Assembly: GCA_024345305.1 (NCBI GenBank)
Contig: BRON01000013.1
Span: 496,001-560,000 of the forward strand
DNA from: Mrakia gelida
Lineage: Eukaryota; Basidiomycota; Tremellomycetes; Cystofilobasidiales; Mrakiaceae
DNA: 64,000 nucleotides
Reading direction: 5' to 3'
The notes under the pieces are model-generated. The model saw nothing but the letters and a program-made list of their open reading frames with translations, had not been told where the DNA came from and did not search any database. A program made the translations under genes and the position numbers. This document shows, one piece after another, positions 1 through 12,086 of this stretch (position 1 is its first letter; every line of letters begins with the position of its first letter).

Positions 1-547
1 TGTTCTCTTCGCATACTGCAGGAGAGTACAAGACCATCCTCAGTCTCGTCTCGGTCCTCTCGCACGGGAAGATCGCGAAGCGGCTCGCAGATCGAGGTTC
101 GTCCTTTCGTCCCTCGTCTCTCGTTTCGACGCCAGGTCTGACTCTTTTTTTTCCTTTCGTCCAGCCATCGATCATCTCGACGGAGTCCAGAACCTCAGGA
201 AGGCCGTCTACGACTACAAAGCGAGTCCTCGGTCTTTCCTCTCTCCTTCGTTCTTCGACGCGTCTGACTCCCTTTCCTTTCTCTCTCGCCTTCGTGTTCC
301 TCAGCTTAAAGCCGAGGCCGCTCCCGACGGATCCACCAAGCAAGCGATGCTTCACGAGCTCGGAATCAACTACCTCTACCGATACGGAGTCCTCATCACC
401 CTCGCCAACTACCTCATCGAGAAGCGAGCCGAGCTCAAGCAGGCTTCCTCGTCCTCCTCCCCTTCGCCCGACGCGACGTCCTTCCCCGATTGGCTTCGAG
501 ATCATCGAGAGATCAAGACCGTCATGAGGGTTAGCTCGTTGGATTAG
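1..547 (+). CDS. Paladin-like / PTP-like phytase-domain protein, C-terminal part (5' partial)
   Basis: Three exons are readable: 22-96, 165-220 and 305-547, ending at TAG 545-547. The product reads EYKTILSLVSVLSHGKIAKR, then a helix containing IDHLDGVQNLRKAVYDYK, then INYLYRYGVLITLANYLIEK and FPDWLRDHREIKTVMR. This order (a 'D-x-QNLRxAI-x-Y' helix, a 'YL-x-RY-x-LI-x-FA-x-YL' helix, then 'F-x-x-WLRxRxE') is what I know from the repeat ends of paladin / inositol-hexakisphosphate-like phosphatases of plants and fungi. The CX5R phosphatase signature would lie upstream and is not in the window, so activity cannot be judged. The last intron (221-304) starts with GC (GCGAGT) rather than GT and ends CCTCAG; splicing it keeps the frame. 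No signal peptide or membrane segment is visible in this part. Family assignment is from recall of motifs and is moderately sure. Confidence 0.6.
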   Translation, partial: VLFAYCRRVQDHPQSRLGPLAREDREAARRSRFVLSSLVSRFDARSDSFFSFRPAIDHLDGVQNLRKAVYDYKASPRSFLSPSFFDASDSLSFLSRLRVPQLKAEAAPDGSTKQAMLHELGINYLYRYGVLITLANYLIEKRAELKQASSSSSPSPDATSFPDWLRDHREIKTVMRVSSLD

Positions 548-843
548 TTCCGTTCCGTCGCGACTCGTTGCTCTCGGTTCGCATATCTTTTAGATCTCCT
601 CGCCTTCGCCCGTCCGTCGCACATCTCATCCTCACGATCTATCACGATTCATTATTCTTTCTCCCCTACCTCTCCTTCAAATCTTCTCTCGCAAAAAGTT
701 CTCGTCAAAGTGTGGTCGAGAGTAGATAGGCATTCCATTCCCAAGTGATTCAAAGGGCCCGAAGGAGAAGTACAATAAGAGAAGAGCAAAGAGAGCAAAG
801 AAAAAGCTAGGAGGGTCGTGAACGGGCAAGAAGGATGAGAAAA

Positions 844-3800
844 TCAGGTAGAGATAGGGTTGGGAAGAACCTTGGCCTCTCGGTTGACGTCCCTCTGGGA
901 AAGACTCTCCTCGGGAACGGCGTGGGAGTGGTGGTGAAGGTTGGGAGTTCCCTCGATGTGCTCGGGGTAGTCTGAGAACGAAAGAACCAGCGAAAGAAAG
1001 GTCAGTTCGGGAAGGGAGGAGGAGAGGGAAGAGAGAAGACAAAGACTCACCAGCCTTTCGGTTCTTCTCGTCCAACTCAGCGTCCACAGTCTCCATGACT
1101 CCTCCAGTTCCGTAACCATCGTCCGAGTCGTCGAGTCCGAGTCGAGCTCGGTTGGCCTCCTCTCGCTTGTGAAGGTATCCTCCGAGGAAGAACAAGCAGG
1201 TCGAGATGATGGTGCAGGCGATGGCGGTCGAGTATCTGCAAGACGAGGAGAAGAAAAGAAACACGAGGTCAGCGAGAGGGAAAGAAGAAGACGAAAGACA
1301 CGACGCGCACTCACCCCTTGGTCCATCGAGGAGCCTCGGTAGTCTTGTAAGCCTGAAGAGGGACCCAAGCGAAGAAGGCCCATCCGAAGCAAAAGACGGA
1401 TCCCATGACGATAGCTCGTTCCTCAGCGTTCCTCTTGGTGAGTCGGTTGATCCATCCGAAGAAGAGAGGGTTGGGAGCTCCCATCAAACCGAGAAGGAAG
1501 TATCCAGCCCACTTGAGATCGTTAGGGACGTTCCAGATTCGGAGGATGGTGACGGCGAGGAGGTTGATGGCTTGGATGACGGCGAGCATGCTGAGGAGGA
1601 CGAGTAGAGCGAAGTCAGTTCGAGTTCGAGTTTCAGACGCGATGGCGAGAGGGCGTCGGGTGCACTCACGCCCAAATGTTCCAGATACCGGCGAGGGATC
1701 CAGTGAAGAAGGTGGTGACGGCGATGATGGCGAAGATTCCAGTGGGGATGGTGTTGATGAGCTCGACGGAGTACTTTGGGGTTCCGTCGGGGTTGAGGAC
1801 GGACTTGAGCCAGAGGGTCATCTGGAAAAGGGAAAGAGGGAACGGACGCGAGGTGATCAGAGCGAGTTCGACTCGAGGAGACTCGAAGAGGATAAGAGAA
1901 GACGCACCTGTCCGGCGGGGTAGGTCTCGATGAGGAAGATAGTGATCATGGCAGTGCAGAGGTAGATGTGCTGAAGAGGAGGGGAAAGCGAGGCGAGAAG
2001 CGGAAACGAGTCAGTTCAGTTCTCGACGCGAGAAGATCGAGATCAAAGATTTTAAAAAAAAAGCGAAAAAACTCACCCAAGACTTGAGAACATCAGTGAA
2101 AGTCTTCAAAGTGAGCTTCTTGGAAGTGGCGACTCCATCGTCTCGCATCCTCTTCTGAGCGAGAAGCTGCTCGTCCTCCCTCATCCACCAAATCCTCTTT
2201 CCGGAGGGGAGTCCAGGGAAGAAAATCAGACCGACGATGGCGACGGGGATGGTGATGCAGGCGTCGATCTGAGGGAAGAAGGGAAAGAAGGGGAGCGAAA
2301 CGAGGTCAGTCTCTGGCGCGCGAAGGTCGGAAAGGAACGCGTCGAAGAACGGGCAGGAGAGAGGGAAGAAAAGAGAACGAACGATGAAGATCCACTGGTA
2401 CCCAGCGAGTCCGAGCTTTCCATCAAGTCCCTTGTAAGCTCCGGCTTGGAGGTAACCACTGCGAAGAGGCGGAAGGAAGAAGCGGCAAAGATCAGCGTCG
2501 AGGGTCGAAGGCAGAGCAAAGAGAGGTTGATGGACGACGGGAAGACTCACGAGAACATCTGACCGAGCGAGTTACCAACCATGAACACGGCTGATCGCTT
2601 GAAAAGCTCGTCACCTGGAGCGAGGAGAAGAAACAAAGTGAGAAGCGGTCAGAAGTGCTTTCGATTCGAGTCGGTCTGGGACGCATTCGAAGCTCACCTC
2701 GGTACCAAGATCCAAGAACGTAGTTGACTCCAGTGTAAGAGGGGATAGCGAGAGCACCGAGGAAGAATCGAATTACGTAGACCTCTGCGAAGGGGTGAAG
2801 AGAGGGGTGAGTTCGACGATGCGAGTGGAGGAGGATCGAGGGATCGAAATCGACTCACGTTCAACGTTGTGGATCTTGACGAGACCGAAGGAGAGGATAC
2901 CCCAAGCGAGTTCGACTCCGGGAAGGAGCCATCGAGCAACACCAGGTCGGGAAATGTAGAGCAGGGTGGGGACCTGAGCAAGGCAGGAAACGGGGAAGGT
3001 TCGAGGTCAGCGTCCCACGCGATCGTTTCGAGAAGAGGGAAGACGGAAACGAGGGACTTACTTGGAAGACCATGTAACCGATGTAGTAGAAGAACGAGAA
3101 CCAAGCATACTCGTTCTTCTGAATGTTCAGAGCCTCCTTGAGTCCGGAAACGCTGCAGAGGACGAACCGAAGACGAGAAAACGCGTCAACATCTTGCTCG
3201 CTCTTCCCTCTCTCTCTCGGGGTCGAGTTCGAGCGACTCACTAAGCGTTGTTGATGTTCGAGGAATCCAAGTACTTGAGGAAGAAAGCGACCGATCCGAA
3301 ACCTACACCAACCCAACGAATCAGAAAACGGGTCAGCGTCGACGAGGATCGAGCGAGGAAGGGAAGAGAGTTCTGAGAGAAAGGGCGATCGCGAGGTGGA
3401 CTCACCAACGAGAGCGGCGTCGAGCTTTCGAACGAGCTTCTTCTCCTCGGGGGACATTCGAGCGGGGTACCAGTCGAAGATGTACCTGAAGCGAAGAGGA
3501 GAGAGGGGCGAGGTCAGCAGGATTGGAGGGAGGGAGGGAGGAACCGAGGAGGGAAAACGGAGAAAACCCGCGTGGGCTGATTGATCCAGCGAGAAGGGAT
3601 CGAGAGTGGGTTTTCTTTTGGTGGAAGAAAGACTCACTTCATGATACCGATGAACTGAGAGAGATGAAGAATGAGAAGGAGAGCATCGGTGGCGGAAGAA
3701 GATGGTTCAACAGGGTGGCAGACAGGTCGGAGTGAGGGGTTGAGGTGAGGAGGAGGAAAGAGGTCGGGGGCAACGAAGGGGCGAGCGTGGAGGGAGGGTG

Positions 3801-4050
3801 GAGAAGAGAGAAAGTGAGAAAAGAAAGCAAGAAACGCGTCTCGTCAGCTCTGGCTCTGGATGTAGAAGGTCATGAAGCTCGAAGTCCCTCCGAGAGAGAG
3901 AGGAACGAGAAAAAGACTCACAGTTCGAGGAGCGTCGCTCTCGATAGCGAGCGAGATCTTCTTCTTCTGCTGAGGCTCTTCCCCAACAGCGACCTTCTCA
4001 TCGAAGTCCTCCTCGACGTGGTGTTGCGACTCTTTGGTGGTAGTGGCCAT
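844..4050 (-). CDS. MFS permease, Fen2/Liz1 (pantothenate/allantoate, ACS family) type
   Basis: A many-exon minus-strand gene starting at ATG 4050-4048 (MATTTKES..., a hydrophilic acidic N-terminus) and ending at 844. Readable exons give KKLVRKLDAALVGFGSVAFF then LKYLDSSNINNAYVSGLKEA in TM1 and the following loop, NEYAWFSFFYYIGYMVFQVP in TM2, the exon with YTGVNYVLGSWYRGDELFKR, and late TM segments with LKWAGYFLLGLMGAPNPLFF and EAPRWTKGYSTAIACTIIST. The 'KYLD-x-x-N-x-NNAYVSG' stretch and the 'EAPxxTKGY' loop are typical of yeast Fen2 (pantothenate), Tna1 (nicotinate) and Dal5 (allantoate) permeases, proton symporters of the plasma membrane. The exact substrate cannot be read from sequence; pantothenate-like uptake is the best guess. 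The C-terminal tail is hydrophilic with a histidine-rich patch (LHHHSHAV). Exons are short with introns of roughly 70-110 nt. Confidence 0.85.
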
Positions 4051-4587
4051 CGTGATCCAAGAGCTTGAGTGAAAGTTGTTGGAGGTGGTGGTGGTGGTTG
4101 GCTGATGAGAGAAAGAGAGAGAAGGAAGGCGCTCGTTCTCGTTGATTATCGGACGGTCCAAAGTTTACGCGAAGGATTGACCACTCAAGGTCAGGAGGGA
4201 GGAACGGGTTCAGATCTCGGTCGAATGAAGATGGCTGCGTGGGAACGAGCGTTCAAAAAAAGAGCGAGCGAGGGAAGCCAAGAGAGGCAGGGGGCGGAAA
4301 CGAGGGAAGCCGGATCAAAACGCGAGCAGCTTGGGCTGAAACGAGCAGGGGAGGGGAGATGAGAGGGTTGCTCACCAAGTGCTCACCTCGAAGAACGCGA
4401 CTCTCGAGAGTCTCCAGCGGAGAAGGTGGAGAAACATAGCAGGGAGGGGAGACCCCTACAGGCCCCCGTAGAGAAGTAGAAAAACCGTTCAAGTTCGTCA
4501 AGATCGAGCACAATCAACCGGAGAGATCTCGGCCCTCGAACGCTCCGGTTCTCCCACCACGTCTTCCTTCCCTCCTCCCCCCTCCCT
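4051..4587. promoter_or_regulatory. Intergenic: 5' region of the MFS gene and 3' region of HUS1
   Basis: About 540 bp between the ATG of the permease and the stop of HUS1, both on the minus strand. On the transcribed strand the part next to the permease ATG is pyrimidine-rich, as in other 5' leaders here. I see no RNA gene or supported ORF and no clear TATA box. Confidence 0.4.
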
Positions 4588-6739
4588 TCAATCGTCCTGA
4601 TCTCCATCGACAGCAGGGATGAAGAACGTCAACACTCCTCCATGCTCTTCGTTCTCTCCTGTAAACGGTTCGAGCGAAACAACGAGAGCGAACGGAGGAA
4701 GAGGGGAGTCAGCAAACGCGTCGAGTCTCGTCGAGAGGGAAGGCAACCTCGGTTCAGTCAAGCTCCGGGCTGTCTCTGCTCCCTCCTGCCTGCGAGGCGA
4801 CAGAACCACACAGAGAGGACCGAGGCCCAAGGACAGAGAGACAGAGGTGGGAGAAAGACTGACCGATGTAGAGGTACATGATCAGCGAGTGACCTTCGCA
4901 GATACCTACACCGACGAGCCGAGAAAAGAAGATCGTCAGACTTCGAGCGAGGACGAGCAGCGAGTCGGACTCCCTCTTCGCGTCGCTGCTGCAAGTCGAA
5001 GAGGGAAGAAAGGATCATGAAAACTCACAAGCCACCGTCGATCCCATAATAGAATGAGCGTGCAAGAACCTAAGGAGCGATTTGACCGAGACCTGAGTGC
5101 TGAAGAAGTGGGAAGGGTCCTGACTCGCCGCCGGTTCTGGTTGTTGCTGAGATCCGTCGCCGCTCGAGTTGACTGGGAGAAGAGAGAAAGCGTGTGAAGG
5201 GGAGGAGCAGAAAATAGATGGCGTCAATGAAAGAGATAAAGGGAGGCGAAGAGACCAAGGAAAAACCAAGGCGGAGGAAGAGGGCGTGGCTGATCTCGAC
5301 GCGTTCTTGGAGGGTCGAAGAAGAAAAGCTTCCGACTCCTTGGCTGCGTCCCACCTCTGGGCGGCGAGAATAACTTCCAGGGACAGAGGAGGCGCAAAAG
5401 GAGAGGCGAAGGCGGCGAGGTGAAAGGGATCTATGCGACGCGTCGCCTCTCGATCTCCCTCATTGCCCACCAGCACCCCTCCCTTTCCCACCGTGGGACT
5501 ACCATATCTCACACCCAAGCACCCGAAAAAGAAGACGAAACGCAGCACTCACCAACAGAAGGCACGCTCAATCCTTCCCACTCCGTCTCAACCTCCACTC
5601 CCTTCGCCTCGTTCTGCCCAGCCTTGAACGTCAACGTTCCTCCCGTGTTGGCCGAGATCGTGAGATGAGGGGAGAGTTTGGCGAGGTGCTCGGTGACGGT
5701 TCGGACGGTTGCGAGAGGTGGGAGGAGGATGTGGATCTGAGCGAGGCGAAGCGAGAGAGGGACGGACGCGTCGAAACGAGAGGTCAGCGCGACGAGGAGA
5801 AGAGAACGAGTAGAGAGGACGAGCTTGGGAGGGGAAGGAGCGAAGTGGGATGCGTACATCAGGTTCTGGACAGAGAGGTTCTCGTAGCAGATCGATCTCG
5901 TTCGGCTTGAGGACCTTGATGTGATGTTCGTGAATGAGGCGAGGAGGTCGACCTCGTTTGGTCTGTGAGACAAAGGGTTCGTCAGCTCTCTCTCTCTCTC
6001 ATTCTTTCCTCTCTCACAAGCACACCCGAACCCCCACAAAGAGACAAGAGAAGAGCCGACTCACATCGCCTCCAATCTCCCAGATCAAGACCGGCTTGAG
6101 ATGGCCTTGCTCTCCGACGGGTCGTTTCGCGAGTTTGACGACGACCTCACCCTTTCCTTGCATGGCTGAGGCTGAGTTGAGGACTGAGAGGAGGTCTGAG
6201 ATGGAGGTGGAGAGGTGGATTTCGTTGTTTTGGTTGGATTCGATTCGGTAGGCGGTGAAGAGCGTCGTCTGAGAGAGAGACCAAGGGAGGGTGGAGGGAG
6301 GGAGGAGGAGGGAGGTGAGCTCGAGCGTGGAGTTCGATGAGCTGAGAGGGAGGCTGGAGGAGAAAATAAACGTACGACTTTGACTTGACTGAGAAGAGGG
6401 GAGAAAGCAGAATCGGCTGGTCAGCTGGATGCGTTGATATGAACTTCAGATGGACGAGGGAAAGGGAGGTAAGAAGAGGTGGAGGAGGGAGGGAGACGTT
6501 GAGCTGACCTCCAGACTTGAACTCCTCCTTCGGTGGCATCATGGCAGATGAGATGCATCTTGTCCTCCGAGAATCTCATGATGCATTTCTGAGACAGCTT
6601 CGAGACGGACTTGACGATCTCTGTGAAAAGCCAAGGAAGAAGGTGAGCTCTAGAGCTCGTCGAAGGGGAGGGAAGGAAGGGAGGAGCTGAACTAACGGAC
6701 GAAGGTGGAGACTTCGGAGACTGAAGCTCTGAACCTCAT
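4588..6739 (-). CDS. HUS1: Checkpoint clamp subunit Hus1
   Basis: Starts at ATG 6739-6737 (MRFRASVSEVSTFV) and ends at 4588. The spliced product shows the Hus1 order: N-terminal MRFRA strand, CIMRFSEDKMHLICHD, TEGGVQVW, IESNQNNEIHLSTSISDLLS, SAMQGKGEVVVKLAKR, the interdomain IKVL and LLREPLCPEPDIHILLPPLA, TEHLAKLSPHLTISANTGGT with LTFKAGQNEAKGVEVETEWE, CEGHSLIMYLYIG and a final VLTFFIPAV. 'PEPDIHILLPPL' and 'FFIPA' match the conserved 'PDPDVSIYLP' and '(F/Y)F-x-PA' of the family. Hus1 pairs with Rad9 and Rad1 to form the 9-1-1 ring loaded at damaged DNA to activate ATR/Rad3-type checkpoint signalling; it acts in the nucleus. Exon 6376-6388 is only 13 nt. It is divergent from the M16 peptidase gene, sharing about 220 bp. 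Identity is firm. Confidence 0.93.
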
Positions 6740-6962
6740 GGCGATGGACGGGTGCTTCTACGAGTTGGAGTGGATGAATGCGAAAAAGACCAGTGTCATT
6801 GAGCTTTCGAAAAAGCCCAAGAAAGGAGATGAACGAGCGGGTGGAAGGAGGAAGGAGGGATCTCGTGTCGAGCTCATCCAACTTTCGAGCTCCTTCCTCC
6901 CCCTCCTTCCTTGTCCCCCAACACCCTTCTCTCTCTCCCTCGGCTTTTTCAGCCGTTGTTTT
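6740..6962. promoter_or_regulatory. Shared divergent promoter of HUS1 (-) and the M16 peptidase (+)
   Basis: Only 223 bp separate the two start codons, so both promoters must overlap here. The + strand just upstream of ATG 6963 is strongly pyrimidine-rich. No specific factor site is claimed. Confidence 0.5.
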
Positions 6963-9900
6963 ATGTTGTCTCGGTCCATCGGAATCTACAGATCAGCTCG
7001 TCAAGTCATCAACACTTCAGGAGCAGCCCGAACCGTTCCAACCTCCCTGCCCTCCTCGCCTCCACCTCATCGCTTCAACTCCTCCTCCTCCTCCTTCGCT
7101 CGTCGTTCGTTCAGCATGTCCTCAGCCATGCAAGTAGATGAAGTCGTGCCCACTCTCAAGGAAGGTCAGACTACTTTCGGTAACTTTAAACTCGGTGAGT
7201 CTCCCTCGCTCTCTCTCCTTGTCGTCTTCACCAAACAAGAAAAAAACGAGCTCGAAGCTCACACCTCCCTCCTTCCTCCCCTCCCCTCCTCCCTTCCCTC
7301 TCTCCCTTCAGTCAAATCCTTCACCGCTCCCAACTCAACCATCTCCATCCAAAAGTGGCGTTCCACCAAGACCGGACTCTCGTTCGTGTGGTCCGGTATC
7401 GAAGGACCGATCGTCTCTGGAACGTTCACCATCCCAACCGAAGCCTTCGACGACCTCGGTCGCCCTCACACTCTCGAACACGCCGTCTTCCTCGGATCTG
7501 AGAAGTACCCTTTCAAGGGGATCCTGGACAACCTCGCCAATAGGTCCTTCGCAGATGGGACGAACGCTTGGACCGATACGGATCATACAGCTTACACGAT
7601 CGGGTGTGCTGGAGGAGAAGGGTTCTTGAGGATCTTGCCTGGTGAGTCGGCTCGATTTCGTAGGATCGAGAGGTTCGATGGAGATCAGCTACTGACAGAT
7701 CATACCTTTCCTCGCTCACTCTACCAGTCTACATCGATCACATCCTCGTTTGTCCCATCCTTCCTCTCCTTTCTCGAGCTCGAAACAAGCCTCTCGACGC
7801 GTGTCGCTGACCTCTCCTTTTCGCTCTTTCAGTACCCAACCCTCACCCACGAAGGATTCGTCACCGAAGTCCACCATGTTAACGGACTCGGAGAGAACGC
7901 CGGAGTCGTTTACGCTGAGATGCAGGCGAGGGAGAACCAGTCTGGAGATCTCATGGCTCTCAAGTTCGTCTTGTGCTCCTCTGGTCTTCTTCCTCCATTC
8001 GTGCTGACCCTCGCCCCTTCTCTCTGTGTGGCTCAGGATGCAGCGATTGATCTACCCCTCCAAGAACGCCTACCGATCCGAGACTGGAGGTCTCATGGCT
8101 GCTCTTCGAGAGCTCACCATCGAGCAGAGTTCGTCTGCCCTCGCTTCGCCTTCCCCCTCTCCCTCCTTCCTCATTCTCACCTCCTCCCTCTCTTTTTGTT
8201 TTGTTTTTGTTTCTTCGCAGTCCGAACCTATCACGCTTCCCTCTACGTCCCCCACAATCTCACCCTCCTCATCACCGGTTCCTCCTGCCCTCTCCCCTCC
8301 CTCCTCCAAACCCTCCAAACCGTCGTCGAACCTCGAATCCTTGCCATGTCCGCTCCGAAAGCGAGTGATTGGAAGAGACCGTTCGTGGAGACTAGTACGA
8401 GCGAAGAGGTCGTGTGGGAGAAGGGAGAGAAGAAGGTGGTGGTGGAGTTTATGGAGGCGGATGAGAGTGTTGGGGAGGTGCAGATTGGGTTTGGGGAGGG
8501 GGTCAAGAGAGGGGATTTGGTGGGGGAGTTGGTGAGTCTTTTGAGCGGATGTTGAGTTGGGAAGAGAGGGAGGGGTGAAGAGGCGGCGTACTGACCTGGT
8601 TTGGCTTTGTTCTCGGGCGTTGTGTGGATCAGGCTATCGATGGTGAGTCGCGAAACGAGCGAAGAAGTTACGCGTCCCTTTCCTCCTTACGCTTGAACAG
8701 ACCCGACCCTTTCTTTCCCAACCCCTCAAAGTCCTCACCACTTACCTCACCGACTCACCCATCGCTCCTCTCAACAAGGAGTTCGTCGAGATCCCTGAGC
8801 CCTTCTGCACTTCGGTTCGTATCGCTTCTTCCCTTCCTCCCCTCCCCTCCCCTCCCCTCCTTCCTTCCCTCGCTCACCTTCTTTATCCTTCTTTCTACAT
8901 TGCCAGCTCGACATCTACACCGCCACCCGAGTCAAGACCAACGAACTCACCATCTACCTCGCTGACGTCCCCTCCGAGCACCTCGAATCCGTCGATGGAC
9001 TCGTCAAGAAGGCTCTCGCCAGGATCGGAGAGGAGGGTGTGGATATGGAGAGGATGGGTATGGTTCTCAGGAGGGAGAAAAGGCAGGTACGTCGAACAAA
9101 ACACATCACCTTCCCTCGCTCGCGAAGACCAGATTGATCGAGCACGAGTTCTGACTCGATTCTGAGTTCGTTTTGGAAATCAGACCCTTCACAACCTCGA
9201 AACTCGACCTGACAACATCGTCTCCCAAGCCGTCATCGCCGACCTGCTCTACGGGAAGCTCGATGGATCGGAGCTAGAGAGCTCATTCGACATCATGGAG
9301 CACTACGCTGTGCTCGAGAAGTGGACGGCGAAGCAGTGGAGTGATACTCTCGTTCGGTTCGTCGACGCGTCCTCTTCCTTCTCCCTTACACGCCTCGTCT
9401 CCCATCTCGCACAAAGCTGACCTTTTGTCCCTCCCCCCCTCTCCCTTCTCCTCGACTTCAGATACTTCGTCTCCGCCCCTTCCATCACCGTCGTCGGAAA
9501 GCCCTCTGCTGCTCTCGCGGCCAAGATCGAAGCCGACGAGAAGGTCCGACTGGAGGCTCAGCGAGTTGAGTTGGGCGAGGAGGGACTGAAGAAGAAGGCT
9601 GAGGAGCTGAAGCTTGCTCAGACTTACAACGAGAGGGAGATCCCGAAAGAGGTGCTCGAGTCGTTCGAGGTCCCTAGTGTGAGTCGCGTCGATCGACCGC
9701 GAGTCGAGATGGTTGGGAGGAGACGAGACCTGACCTGCTTTGAGGTGTTCTCGCGCGTTTTCACAGGTCGATAGCGTATCGTGGATTGAGGTCTCGACGG
9801 CTGTGAACGATCCTCGAGTTGGAGGAGACGCGAAGGCCAGCGAGGCCCAGAAGCACGTTGACGAGGACGGGAAGAAGCTGCCGTTCTTCGTTCATTTCTC

Positions 9901-12086
9901 GAACGTCAAGGTGAGTCTCGTTCTTCTCCTCTTGTTTGAGGCCGTTGCTGACATCCTCAATATCCTCCTTTGGCAGTCCAACTTCCTCTCCGTCGACGTC
10001 TACCTCTCCGCCATCAGCCTTCCCGCTCACCTTCGACCGTTCGTCCTCCCTTCCTTTCCCTCCCCTTCTTCTTCACCTCACTCGAACTGACCCCCACTTC
10101 CTTTCCTTCGTCCACCAGCTACGCCTCCATCTGGCAAGACTCCTTCTTCTCCCTCCCCATCGTTCGAGCCGACGGGTCCAAGCTCTCCCACGAGGATGTC
10201 ATCAACCAGCTCAACGACCAGACCGTCGAGTACTTCACCGACTTCGGAGCGGGAGGAGCGTTCGAGGAGCTCATGAGGATTCAACTCAAGGTTGAGAAGC
10301 ACCAGTACGCGACTTCGGTTGCGTGGTTGAGGGATCTCATCTTTGGTTCGGTGTTCTCGATTGATCGGTGAGTTCAAAGCTCTCTCTCGTCTGTCTCCTC
10401 GAGCCTCCCCGACGGAGGCTAACACCTTTTGGCTCGTCTTCATTTCGAACAGACTCGAAGTCACCGTCGCCAAGCTCGTCCAGGAGCTGCCTCAGAGGAA
10501 ACGAGACGGAGATACCGTCGCCCGAGCCATCTCGGACTCGCTTCTCTTCGAGGAGTCCAAGTCGACTGCTGCCTCGAACGGTCTTCTTCGACAGCTCGAC
10601 TTCTTGCCTGAGCTTGCTGCGAAGCTCAAGGAGGATCCTGAGTCCGTCGTGAAGGACCTCGAGGAGTTCAGGGCGATCAGTGAGTCGAGGTTTCCACCTT
10701 CGCTTTGACGCGTCGAGTTTCGAGAAGCTGACCTTCGTTTTGATTTCACTTTCAGTCACCAAGCCTGAGAACCTTCGAGTCGCCGTCGCTGGAGATATTG
10801 TTCGACTGGACGAGCCTCGGTCGACGTGGACGAAGGAGTTCAAGTCGCTGCCCGTTCGTTGATTCTCCTCCCGTCCCTCTCCTCGATAAGCACCTTCGCT
10901 GACGCTGTTTCATCTTCCCCAACAGCAAACCCCTCTCACCCCTCTTCCCTGGTCTCGTGATGCCCTTTCAGCTCTCGGAAAGCAGCCTTCGAAATCCGTT
11001 CGTCCTCTTTCTTCTCGCCTTCGAACCTCGAACCTCGTCTGACCTTTCTCCTTTCGTTCGCCAGTGCGTCCTCGCCTCCCTCCCTTCCATCGAGGGTAGC
11101 TACTCCATCCACACCGCTAAGGGTATCTCCGGTTGGGCTCACGCCGATCTTCCTGCTCTCGAGGTCACCAAGGGTCTTTTGAACGCTCTCGAGTCCTACC
11201 TCTGGGTGAGTCGAGTCGCGTCCGCTTTTCGACCTTCGCGGACGGCTATTACTGAGACTCTCTTTCGTCTTTCGGCCTCTCAGAAATATATTCGAGGATC
11301 TGGTCTTGCCTACGGCTGTGGAACTTCCGCTTCCATCGAGGCGGGCACGGTTGGGTTCTACGTATTCAAGGTTCGTTCCTCGTCCTCCTCGTCTCTCGTT
11401 TCCCCTTCGTTCTGAAACTGACCGCTCCCTCCTTTCCTACCTCAGTCTCCCGACGCCTCCAAGGCCTTCGCTGAGGCTGCTCGAGTCATCCGAGGTCTCG
11501 CTGACGGAACCGTTCGTCCTCCTTCTCTCGACGCGACTCGATCCCGTTGACCCCTAACCGTCCTCTTCCTTGGGTTCCCTTCGTTCAGATCGAGCTCGAC
11601 GACAACATCATCGACGCCGCCAAGAGCTCTCTCGTCTATGCCTACGCCAGGAAGGAGAAGAGCATCGCCGCTGCTGCTGGTCAGGCGTTCGGGAACGAAG
11701 CTCTCAAGGGACTTTCGCTCACCTCGAACAGGGAGATCCTCGCTCGAATCCAGGTCAGCTTTCCCTCCCTTCCTCTTCAACTCGCTTCTTTCTTGGTCTG
11801 ACCCTGTCCCTCGTTCTCGTTTCTCATTCCCCAGTCCGTCACCAAACCCGAAATCCTCACCTCCCTGCAAACCTACTTCCTTCCTCTCTTCGACCCTTCG
11901 ACCTCCGTCGTCGCCATCGCGTGCGCACCAGGAAAGGCCGACGAGATTGTGGACGCGTTCACCAAGTTCGGGTACGAGGTTGAGACGAGGGTGTTGGCTG
12001 TTGGAGGGGATGAGAGTGAGAGTGGAAGCGAGAGCGGGAGTGAGAGTGGGAGTGGGAGCGGGAGTGAATCTGGAAGCGACCGTTGA
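6963..12086 (+). CDS. M16 family metallopeptidase, probably mitochondrial and/or cytosolic (yeast YOL098C / fission yeast mug138 type)
   Basis: Begins at ATG 6963 with MLSRSIGIYRSARQVINTSG, an Arg/Ser-rich start lacking acids, like a mitochondrial presequence; a second in-frame ATG (MSSAMQVDEVV) follows about 50 codons later. The inverted zinc motif HxxEH is seen as GRPHTLEHAVFLGSEKYPFK, followed by LDNLANRSFADGTNAWTDTD and HTAYTIGCAGGEGF, which is the catalytic domain of the M16 group that includes YOL098C and mug138. Later exons give VTEVHHVNGLGENAGVVYAE, AYRSETGGLMAALRELTIEQ and the inactive C-terminal halves through FGYEVETRVLAV, ending at TGA 12084-12086. The last about 25 residues are a Ser/Gly/Glu low-complexity tail. 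Roughly 15 introns. M16 enzymes degrade short peptides in a closed chamber; the substrate here is unknown. Convergent with the RRM gene. Confidence 0.85.
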
